This document shows, piece by piece, positions 5,731 through 11,129 of a DNA stretch of 11,201 nucleotides; position 1 is the first letter of the stretch; each line of letters starts with the position of its first letter. Location: NCBI GenBank assembly GCA_947065955.1, contig CAMSXY010000025.1, forward strand, positions 1-11,201, in the 5' to 3' direction. Source of the DNA: an uncultured Caryophanales bacterium (GTDB lineage Bacteria; Bacillota_I; Bacilli_A; RF39; UBA660). The notes under the pieces are model-generated. The model was not told the DNA's origin. It saw nothing but the letters and a program-made list of their open reading frames with translations, and searched no databases. A program made the translations under genes and the position numbers.

Positions 5731-7270
5731 CTTGTACACGAGTCTCACGAATTACAATAACCTTAATGGTTCCTGGATATTGCAATTGTTGTTCAATTTT
5801 ATTCTTAATATCTCTTGCCACCTTAAAACTTCCAAGATCATCAATCTGTTCAGGTTTTACCATAACACGAAGTTCTCTTCCTGCTTGTACTGCGTAAGTT
5901 TTTTCAACACCCTCTACACTATTCCCAATGTTTTCAAGTTCGCGAAGACGTTGCACATAATTTTCTAAACTATCATTTCGTGCACCTGGTCTAGAAGCCG
6001 AAAGGGCATCGGCAATTGCAACAATAACTGAAATAACACTCGTAGCCTCACAATCCCCATGATGAGATTCTATGGCATTGATAACGATATCATTTTCTTT
6101 ATATTTTTTAGCTAAATGCCCACCTAACTCTACATGACTACCTTCTACCTCATGATCAATAGCTTTCCCAATATCGTGAAGCAAACCTGCACGCCTTGCA
6201 AGAGCAACATTTTCACCAAGTTCAGCAGCTAGGATTCCACTTAAAGAAGCAACCTCTATAGAGTGTTGTAAAGCATTTTGACCATAACTTGTACGAAAAT
6301 GCAGCTTTCCAATCAGTTCTACTAATGCAGGATCTACTTTTGTAATTCCTAATTCAAAAAGTGCATTTTCTCCATATTCTAAAACTTTTGCTCTCATGTC
6401 TTTGGAAGTCTTATCATATACCTCTTCAATTCGCGCTGGATGTATTCGTCCATCTTTAATTAAAGATTCAATAGTAACACGAGCAATTTCTCTACGAAGC
6501 GGATCAAAGCTAGATACAACCATTGCATCTGGTGTGTCATCAATAATCAAATCAACCCCAGTTACGGCCTCAATCGTTCGAATATTTCTTCCTTCTCTTC
6601 CAATAATACGTCCCTTCATATCATCGTTTGGAAGTTCCACTACAGTAACCGTTCCTTCACTAGCTACATCCGCAGCATATCTTTGCATAGCAGAAACCAA
6701 TAGTTGTTTTGATTTCTTATCCACCTCTAATTTAGCTCTTGCTTCCTCATCTTTTATATAAGCGGTAATTTCTAAACTCATCATTTCTTGTACTTTCTTC
6801 ATAACAAGTTCTTTTGCTTCGCTTTTGGAGTATCCAGCAATTTTTTCAAGTAGTTCAATCTGTTGATTTTTGATTTCTTCCACTTCGCTTTGTTCTTTTT
6901 GGATATCTTTTTGTTTATTTAATAAAACATTTTCCTTCTCCTCTAATAGTTGTTCACGATTTTGAAGAGTTTGATCTCGACGATCAATATTAGCCTCACG
7001 CGCAAACAGACGCTCCTCAGAATCTTTAATTTCTGCCTTTTTTTCTTTGATCTCTCGATCTGCATCAATTTTTAATCTGTGAATTTCCTCTTTCGCCTCT
7101 AAAATGCTATCACGTTTCATTTTTTCTGTATCTTTTTTCGCATTTTCAAGCAACATTTCTATCTTTTTAGCAGAGTGAATTCCTCTGATATAATGAAATA
7201 TTAACATCGATATAATTCCAACAAAAAGTCCAATTAGGACTAGCAAAATGGAGAACATAATTTCATTCAT
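5717..7270 (-). CDS. rny: Ribonuclease Y
   Basis: The 517-residue protein has the full RNase Y layout: an N-terminal membrane helix (about 6-26), a long charged coiled coil (about 32-190), a KH domain (about 205-270, with GRIIGREGRNIR at 220-231) and an HD domain with LLHDIGK at 363-369 and the later ESHHGD. By family knowledge this is the membrane-anchored endoribonuclease that begins mRNA decay and processing in Bacillota, the HD pair holding the catalytic metals. An in-frame ATG lies four codons upstream (7282), but the bases between form GGAGGA, the ribosome binding site, so the ATG at 7270 is the better start. The gene follows recA, as in B. subtilis, with a terminator between them and its own strong promoter at 7318-7346. 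Confidence 0.97.
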   Translation of the reverse strand: MNEIMFSILLVLIGLFVGIISMLIFHYIRGIHSAKKIEMLLENAKKDTEKMKRDSILEAKEEIHRLKIDADREIKEKKAEIKDSEERLFAREANIDRRDQTLQNREQLLEEKENVLLNKQKDIQKEQSEVEEIKNQQIELLEKIAGYSKSEAKELVMKKVQEMMSLEITAYIKDEEARAKLEVDKKSKQLLVSAMQRYAADVASEGTVTVVELPNDDMKGRIIGREGRNIRTIEAVTGVDLIIDDTPDAMVVSSFDPLRREIARVTIESLIKDGRIHPARIEEVYDKTSKDMRAKVLEYGENALFELGITKVDPALVELIGKLHFRTSYGQNALQHSIEVASLSGILAAELGENVALARRAGLLHDIGKAIDHEVEGSHVELGGHLAKKYKENDIVINAIESHHGDCEATSVISVIVAIADALSASRPGARNDSLENYVQRLRELENIGNSVEGVEKTYAVQAGRELRVMVKPEQIDDLGSFKVARDIKNKIEQQLQYPGTIKVIVIRETRVQEEAK

Positions 7271-7317
7271 AAAATCCTCCATATCTATCTATAAGTAATC
7301 TATAATTACCTATAACC

Positions 7318-7346
7318 ATTGTAAAGAATATAAGAAAAGAAGTCAA
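7318..7346 (-). promoter_or_regulatory. Sigma-A promoter of rny
   Basis: On the minus strand TTGACT (7341-7346), a 17-bp spacer and TACAAT (7318-7323). Transcription should start near 7311, giving a leader of about 40 nt that contains three TTATAG repeats and a small hairpin at 7295-7309. Confidence 0.8.
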
Positions 7347-7350
7347 GTAA

Positions 7351-7380
7351 AAAAAGAAAAAATGCCATTATGCATTTTTT
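7351..7380 (-). terminator. Rho-independent terminator of recA
   Basis: On the minus strand AAAAAATGC and GCATTTTTT form a 9-bp stem with a 6-base loop, followed by C and a further T run. The recA stop codon TAA (7368-7370) sits in the loop. The rny promoter -35 begins only a few bases further on. Confidence 0.8.
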
Positions 7381-8417
7381 TCTTTTGAATCTTTTTTTTC
7401 TGTATTTTCCTTTTCTGAACCCGTTTTTTTAGAAATTTGATAAAATTCTCGAACTTTTTTTTCTAATTCTTCTCGGAGTTTTGTATTTGATTTCAATAAC
7501 TCTTTTACGTTTTCTTTTCCTTGGCCTAATTTTTCCCCCTGATAAGCATACCAAGCTCCACTTTTTTCTAATATTCCAGCTTCACTTGCAAGATCGACAA
7601 TTTCTCCATTCACAGAAACGCCTTCTCCATACATAATATCTACAGTACATGTTTTAAAAGGAGGAGCCATTTTATTCTTTACAACCTTAATATTGGTTTT
7701 ATTACCAATAATATCATTTCCATTTTTAATCTGTTCTGATTTACGAATTTCCAAACGAACCGAAGCATAGAATTTCAAAGCTCTTCCCCCAGGAGTGGTC
7801 TCTGGATTTCCAAACATTACACCAACTTTTTCACGCAACTGATTAATAAAAATCGCAATAGTATTTGTTTTATTAATAATTCCAGAAAGCTTACGCAATG
7901 CTTGACTCATTAAACGCGCTTGAAGTCCAACGTGGCTATCTCCCATTTCACCTTCGATCTCAGCTTGTGGAACCAAAGCAGCAACAGAATCAATAACCAC
8001 TACACTAATAGCCCCACTTCGAACAAGAGCTTCACAAATTTCGAGAGCTTGTTCTCCATTGTCTGGTTGAGAAAGTAAAAGATCATTAATATTTACCCCT
8101 AATTTTGCGGCATACTGTGGATCCAACGAATGCTCTGCATCGATAAAAGCAGCTCTGCCACCTTTTTTTTGCGCTTCCGCAATCGCATGAAGAGCAAAAG
8201 TCGTTTTTCCACTAGATTCTGGACCATAAATTTCAATAATTCTTCCCTTCGGAAATCCCCCAATCCCAAGAGCAATATCTAAAGAAAGAGAGCCACTTGG
8301 GATAACATCTATTTCACGATGTTCATTATCTCCAAGTTTCATAACAGCACCTTTTCCGAACTGTTTTTCTATATCTAATAATACTTGATCTAAAGTTTTA
8401 TCTGTTGATTTAACCAT
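7368..8417 (-). CDS. recA: Recombinase A
   Basis: The 349 residues span the complete RecA fold. Walker A is GPESSGKTT at 65-73, the catalytic Glu is E95 in FIDAEH, Walker B is VVVIDS at 139-144, loop 1 is around EGEMGDSHVG (155-164) and loop 2 is about 193-211 (NQLREKVGVMFGNPETTPGG). The C-terminus ends in the usual charged, low-complexity tail. RecA forms nucleoprotein filaments on single-stranded DNA, performs strand exchange and, where LexA exists, triggers the SOS response. The ATG at 8417 has a perfect AGGAGG five bases upstream. A consensus promoter lies at 8444-8472, with a 14-bp palindrome just beyond it that could be an operator. Small departures from the commonest residues (Ser97 in AEHSLDP, Asn120 in QPDNGEQ) do not affect catalytic positions. 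Confidence 0.98.
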   Translation of the reverse strand: MVKSTDKTLDQVLLDIEKQFGKGAVMKLGDNEHREIDVIPSGSLSLDIALGIGGFPKGRIIEIYGPESSGKTTFALHAIAEAQKKGGRAAFIDAEHSLDPQYAAKLGVNINDLLLSQPDNGEQALEICEALVRSGAISVVVIDSVAALVPQAEIEGEMGDSHVGLQARLMSQALRKLSGIINKTNTIAIFINQLREKVGVMFGNPETTPGGRALKFYASVRLEIRKSEQIKNGNDIIGNKTNIKVVKNKMAPPFKTCTVDIMYGEGVSVNGEIVDLASEAGILEKSGAWYAYQGEKLGQGKENVKELLKSNTKLREELEKKVREFYQISKKTGSEKENTEKKDSKEKNA

Positions 8418-8443
8418 TATATCCTCCTAACATTTACAAACCC

Positions 8444-8472
8444 ATTATATAATACTTTTCAACCCTTGTCAA
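8444..8472 (-). promoter_or_regulatory. Consensus sigma-A promoter of recA
   Basis: Both hexamers match the consensus exactly on the minus strand: TTGACA (8467-8472), a 17-bp spacer and TATAAT (8444-8449). Such a strong promoter implies either high constitutive expression or control by a repressor. Confidence 0.92.
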
Positions 8473-8480
8473 CATTTTTG

Positions 8481-8494
8481 CAAACAATTGTTTG
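8481..8494. promoter_or_regulatory. Palindrome next to the recA promoter, possible SOS-type operator
   Basis: CAAACAATTGTTTG is a perfect 14-bp palindrome nine bases upstream of the recA -35 element. Its AAAC-AATT-GTTT core has the same spacing as the Bacillus LexA box core GAAC-N4-GTTC but with A and T at the outer positions. A second GCAAACAA half (8508-8515) lies 28 bp from the first (8480-8487). Binding by LexA is an inference. Confidence 0.45.
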
Positions 8495-8541
8495 ATTTTT
8501 GAAATCTGCAAACAAATTTTCAAATTTCTATAGAGGAAAAT

Positions 8542-8565
8542 AAAAAAGCACTTCATAGAAGTACT
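8542..8565 (-). terminator. Rho-independent terminator of the rodZ-like/pgsA operon
   Basis: On the minus strand AGTACTTC and GAAGTGCT form an 8-bp stem (one wobble) with a 3-base loop, followed directly by a T run (8542-8547). Its foot overlaps the pgsA stop codon TAG (8564-8566). Confidence 0.85.
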
Positions 8566-9166
8566 AATTTTCTTTCTTAGGAAAAAAGATATAACGATAA
8601 GCATCATAATACTCAAATCCAGAAATAATAGCTAAAATAGCAGCTACCATCAGCATAAAATCGGCAATTTTTAAATTCATAAATTCGAAAGGAATATTAT
8701 AAAATAAGGTAAGCGTAATGCCAAGCATTAAGCAAATAGATTTGCACTTTCTACTTTTTTTAGCAGAATCTGTTTCACCTGCATTTCCAACAACCATTTT
8801 AATTCCCTTTACAAAAACATCATGCATAACAATGATAACTGGAATAATAGGGTGAATAAATCCCTGGGCTGTTAAAATAATTAAAACAGATTTAATCAAC
8901 ACTTCATCCGCAACGGAATCCATAATTCTTCCAAAATTTGTAACCATAAGATATTTTTTTGCAATATAACCATCCACAAAATCGGTAATAACCGCAGCAA
9001 TAAAAAGGATTCCTGCAATAAAATATTTAATATCTGCCACAATCGACTCATTAATGAATAATCTTGGCATTTGAAGACCTACAGCATCAAATGGAAAAAT
9101 CAGCAATATAATAATGATAAGAGATAAAATAAGCCTTGAAATCGTAATTTTATTTGGTAAATTCAT
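8564..9166 (-). CDS. pgsA: CDP-alcohol phosphatidyltransferase, PgsA family (divergent)
   Basis: The 200-residue membrane protein begins MNLPNKITISRL, typical of PgsA, and has several hydrophobic helices (about 10-25, 46-62, 90-112, 146-160 and 168-185). The CDP-alcohol transferase signature is present at 62-87 as D-x2-DG-x2-A-K-x8-G-x3-D-x3-D: all four metal-site Asp are kept, but the usual Arg is Lys70. PgsA joins CDP-diacylglycerol and glycerol-3-phosphate to make phosphatidylglycerol phosphate. Other positions usual in B. subtilis PgsA also differ: DPLADK is DSVADE, the ISRE region is VMHD, and GKIKT is RKCKS. It may be a divergent PgsA or a paralogue with another acceptor. The upstream GTG (9178) overlaps GGAGGA, so the ATG at 9166 is the start. 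The gene overlaps the end of the rodZ-like gene by 17 bp, so the two are translationally coupled. Confidence 0.88.
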   Translation of the reverse strand: MNLPNKITISRLILSLIIIILLIFPFDAVGLQMPRLFINESIVADIKYFIAGILFIAAVITDFVDGYIAKKYLMVTNFGRIMDSVADEVLIKSVLIILTAQGFIHPIIPVIIVMHDVFVKGIKMVVGNAGETDSAKKSRKCKSICLMLGITLTLFYNIPFEFMNLKIADFMLMVAAILAIISGFEYYDAYRYIFFPKKEN

Positions 9167-9650
9167 AAATTCCTCCACCTACAAAGGCGATTTCATTTCC
9201 ATCAACAAAATCATCCTCATTACTATGCATAATAGTAATTGCAAAATAGATAATCAAAGAAATAAGTCCAATGATTAAAAGATAAATAATAATAGGAGGA
9301 ATATAAAATCCTCGTTTTCTTTCAATTGTATAAGGAGATCGAATTTTTTTTGTATCCTCTTTTTTTCCTTCTTTTCTCGCATTTTTAATATCTTCTAAAG
9401 AAATTTTAGAAGTATAATCAAACAAATATTCATTAAATTCGTCTACCATATCATCCTTATCAAGACCTAGGTATTTCGAATAATCACGAATAAAATATTT
9501 CAAATAAAAAATATCCTTGAAAGCTTCCATATTTCCTTCTTCTATATTTTCAATTTGAGAAGGACGAAGTTTTAAATCTTCAGCAGCTTCTTCAATGGAA
9601 ATTCCCATACTTTCTCTTGCTTCACGTAATTTTTCTCCTATTTCTTTCAA
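9150..9650 (-). CDS. RodZ-like protein: N-terminal HTH plus one membrane helix
   Basis: The 166 residues begin with a Cro/CI-type helix-turn-helix of the RodZ type (about 1-65: IGEKLREARESMGISIEEAAEDLKL, then IENIEEGN and YIRDY-like FIRDYSKYLGL). A basic linker follows, then a single membrane helix (about 117-140) and a short outer tail of about 25 residues. In RodZ the HTH binds MreB and the protein guides elongation; here the extracellular domain is almost absent. The position before pgsA equals that of ymfM (rodZ) in B. subtilis. I prefer the TTG at 9650, six bases after GAGGTG, over the in-frame GTG at 9659, which lies within that ribosome binding site. No promoter is visible in the 20 bases between rnpB and this start, so it is probably read through from gpsB/rnpB. 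A role as a membrane-bound regulator other than RodZ remains possible. Confidence 0.82.
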   Translation of the reverse strand: MKEIGEKLREARESMGISIEEAAEDLKLRPSQIENIEEGNMEAFKDIFYLKYFIRDYSKYLGLDKDDMVDEFNEYLFDYTSKISLEDIKNARKEGKKEDTKKIRSPYTIERKRGFYIPPIIIYLLIIGLISLIIYFAITIMHSNEDDFVDGNEIAFVGGGIYEFTK

Positions 9651-9670
9651 AGAATGCACCTCACTATCTA

Positions 9671-10013
9671 AAAAAATAATATTTTATAAGCCATGTTCTG
9701 TACCGTATTCGGTGACAAACATTTATCTATCGGTCTTACCGATCCCAGATACCGTTTTATTCCAGCATTCCGAGCTCCCCTACCAAAATTTGGGTTTCTT
9801 GCTTGTGGGGTTTACCGCGTTTCATTCTTTTCTCCCGAAAAGACTCGTCTCTGTGGCACTTTATGGTATAAAATCTGTTCTAGATTCTTAAACCGCCGTT
9901 GGAAATACCACCATAGGTTATTTTTTCCCTATGCACAAACACTACAACCATCTCAGGTTGTGCAAGCATGGACTTTCCTCTACAAAATTTGCAGCGTTTG
10001 TCAAAATATTATT
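9671..10013 (-). ncRNA. rnpB: RNase P RNA, Bacillus-like (type B)
   Basis: On the minus strand the universally conserved elements appear in order: GAGGAAAGTCC (9970-9980) near the 5' end, AAAGTGCCACAGAGACGA, AAACGCGGTAAACCCC, GAAACCCAAATTTTGGTAGGGG, and ACAGAACATGGCTTA (9687-9701) near the 3' end. The ends AATAATATTTT (10003-10013) and AAAATATTATT (9675-9685) pair as helix P1, which is followed by seven T (9670-9676). The length of about 343 nt and the shared AAAGTGCCACAG segment resemble the B. subtilis RNA. RNase P RNA is the catalytic subunit that matures tRNA 5' ends. It directly follows gpsB, as in B. subtilis, and its P1 5' arm contains the gpsB stop codon. Its own promoter, if any, must lie within gpsB; I could not identify one confidently. 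Confidence 0.95.
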
Positions 10014-10335
10014 CTTTACCATATATAATTTTTTCTAAATTTGAAAGTCGGCGAAGTAAATCTGCATTCGTTATATCGTTTCCTGGTTTTTCTTCCTGTA
10101 ATACTTCGATTTTGGTTTTTAAATTACGAATTTCTTGTTTTAGACGAATATTATCTTCCACAAGTTCCTTCTTATCCTGTTCAAGATCATGAACCTTATC
10201 CTTATAGGCATCATAATCATGTATAATAATATCTAAAAATTTATCCACCTCTTGAGGTCTATATCCTCTTGTATCAAGTTTAAACTCTTTCTCCAAAATT
10301 TCTTTTGTACTAAGAATGATTTCATTTTGATACAT
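10009..10335 (-). CDS. gpsB: Cell-cycle protein GpsB
   Basis: The 108-residue protein has the GpsB/DivIVA N-terminal domain (ILSTKEILEKEFKLDTRGYR followed by PQEVDKFLD), a coiled coil (about 36-80) and the C-terminal LLRRLSNLEKIIYGK signature specific to GpsB. With the ATG at 10335 as start, Tyr25, Asp31 and Asp35 fall exactly at the B. subtilis positions forming the groove that binds penicillin-binding-protein tails. That supports this start over the in-frame GTG at 10344, which lies inside the ribosome binding site GAGGTG. GpsB is a cytoplasmic, membrane-associated adaptor shuttling cell-wall synthases between septum and side wall, and it interacts genetically with EzrA, also encoded here. 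It has its own promoter at 10363-10391. The stop TAA (10009-10011) overlaps the 5' end of rnpB. Confidence 0.97.
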   Translation of the reverse strand: MYQNEIILSTKEILEKEFKLDTRGYRPQEVDKFLDIIIHDYDAYKDKVHDLEQDKKELVEDNIRLKQEIRNLKTKIEVLQEEKPGNDITNADLLRRLSNLEKIIYGKE

Positions 10336-10362
10336 ATTTCTCACCTCTTTACTTTCAACAAT

Positions 10363-10391
10363 ATTCTCTCAAAAAAAGAACAATTTGTCAA
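10363..10391 (-). promoter_or_regulatory. Promoter of gpsB-rnpB
   Basis: On the minus strand TTGACA (10386-10391) matches the consensus, followed by 17 bp and GAGAAT (10363-10368), which is preceded by TGA as an extended -10. It lies between the small ORF and gpsB and could serve gpsB, rnpB and by readthrough the rodZ-like gene and pgsA. Confidence 0.7.
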
Positions 10392-10407
10392 TCAAAAAAA
10401 AGGCATA

Positions 10408-10539
10408 TTATAGATTTCCCTCATGGAAGTTTTTTCCTAAAGCGCGATTTGCATATTCTAAATAAGTATTCCTTTTAATAAAACGAATATCAGCAAGCAT
10501 TTCGTCAAATAAAATGTCAATATGATGTTTATTATTCAT
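10408..10539 (-). CDS. Small protein of 43 residues, unknown function
   Basis: An ATG at 10539 preceded by AGAGGGG five bases upstream opens a 43-codon frame ending in TAA. The product begins MNNKHHIDILF and contains DEMLADIRFIKRNTYLEYANR before a final ALGKNFHEGNL. It has a mixed, soluble composition compatible with two short helices, without Cys, signal peptide or membrane segment. The frame has good codon variety for so AT-rich a region and is not covered by another gene. It lies between recU (divergent) and gpsB (same strand, after a new promoter). I do not recognise the family. Evidence that it is expressed is limited to the ribosome binding site and the intact frame. Confidence 0.6.
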   Translation of the reverse strand: MNNKHHIDILFDEMLADIRFIKRNTYLEYANRALGKNFHEGNL

Positions 10540-10547
10540 ATTATCCC

Positions 10548-10564
10548 CTCTTTATTTTAAAGAG
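10548..10564 (-). promoter_or_regulatory. Hairpin touching the small ORF's ribosome binding site
   Basis: CTCTTTA and TAAAGAG form a perfect 7-bp stem with a 3-base loop. The 3' arm on the minus strand includes the first bases of AGAGGGG, the ribosome binding site of the 43-codon ORF, so folding could limit its translation. The stem is AT-rich and only moderately stable. Confidence 0.4.
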
Positions 10565-10658
10565 TAACATAAAATTTTTCTTTTGTGGGAATTTCGACAA
10601 AACTAGAAAATAATTTCGAGTTTCTCATTTTTCTATAGTAAAAGTGAATAAAATATAG

Positions 10659-10670
10659 TATAATTATAAT
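10659..10670 (+). promoter_or_regulatory. Possible -10 region of recU
   Basis: Two consecutive TATAAT hexamers (10659-10664 and 10665-10670) lie just before the ribosome binding site GGTGAT (10671-10676) of recU. No good -35 is seen at 16-18 bp, and the -10 is very near the start codon, so the assignment is tentative in such AT-rich DNA. Confidence 0.3.
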
Positions 10671-10679
10671 GGTGATTTT

Positions 10680-11129
10680 ATGAATTATCCTTGTGGGATA
10701 AAAAAAGACTATCAAAAACAAATCTCTCACGGAAATCGAGGAATGAATTTAGAATTTGAAATCAATGAATCTAATCGTTATTATCTAAAAGAAGAAATTG
10801 CGGTTATTCATAAAAAGCCTACTCCAATTACAATTGTAAAAGTAGATTACCCATCAAGATTAGAGGCAGTTATTAAAGAAGCTTATTTCAAAACTCCCTC
10901 TACGACAGATTACAATGGTATATATCATGGTAAATATATTGATTTTGAAGCAAAAGAAACAACAAATGAAAAATATTTTCCTCTTGCAAACATTCATAAA
11001 CATCAAATAGAACACCTAAGACAAATAAAAAAGCAAGGGGGTATTGGTTTTTTAATTATACGTTTCAGTAAACTTAACAAAACCTTTTACTTAGATATGA
11101 ATGATTTTTTATTTTTTTTAGAAAAATAA
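10680..11129 (+). CDS. recU: Holliday junction resolvase RecU, apparently C-terminally truncated
   Basis: The 149 residues contain the RecU core: NRGM at 19-22, AVIHKKPTPITIV at 41-53, AYFKTPSTTDYNGIYHGKYI, then DFEAKET, and FPLANIHKHQIEHL. The nuclease residues of this PD-(D/E)xK family are present as Asp77, Glu90 and Lys92. RecU cleaves Holliday junctions in Bacillota and cooperates with RecA and RuvAB. The ATG at 10680 has a GGTGAT site with short spacing, and the N-terminus MNYPCGIKK aligns with the family's short leader. B. subtilis RecU has 206 residues and continues about 50 residues beyond the point where this frame stops (FLFFLEK, TAA). The sequence after the stop still encodes RecU-like residues in the same frame (see the tail entry), so the gene looks recently shortened. 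It is divergent from gpsB, near which it also lies in B. subtilis. Confidence 0.93.
   Translation: MNYPCGIKKDYQKQISHGNRGMNLEFEINESNRYYLKEEIAVIHKKPTPITIVKVDYPSRLEAVIKEAYFKTPSTTDYNGIYHGKYIDFEAKETTNEKYFPLANIHKHQIEHLRQIKKQGGIGFLIIRFSKLNKTFYLDMNDFLFFLEK

Noticed and set aside
5732..5968. 78-codon plus-strand frame inside rny
   Set aside because: Antisense to the RNase Y C-terminus, which is well conserved in the sense frame.
6396..6761. 121-codon plus-strand frame inside rny
   Set aside because: It is antisense to the KH-domain region of RNase Y and is Ser/Ile-rich, as expected from the complementary strand.
8434..8616. 60-codon minus-strand frame between pgsA and recA
   Set aside because: It overlaps the pgsA end in another frame, the pgsA terminator and the recA promoter, and has no ribosome binding site.
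9595..10028. Plus-strand frames of 98 and 111 codons across the rnpB region
   Set aside because: They run antisense through RNase P RNA, which is clearly identified by its conserved elements, and have no ribosome binding site or recognisable protein pattern.
9968..10226. Two plus-strand frames opposite gpsB
   Set aside because: They are antisense to a well-supported gpsB and lack ribosome binding sites; their composition looks like a shadow of coiled-coil codons.
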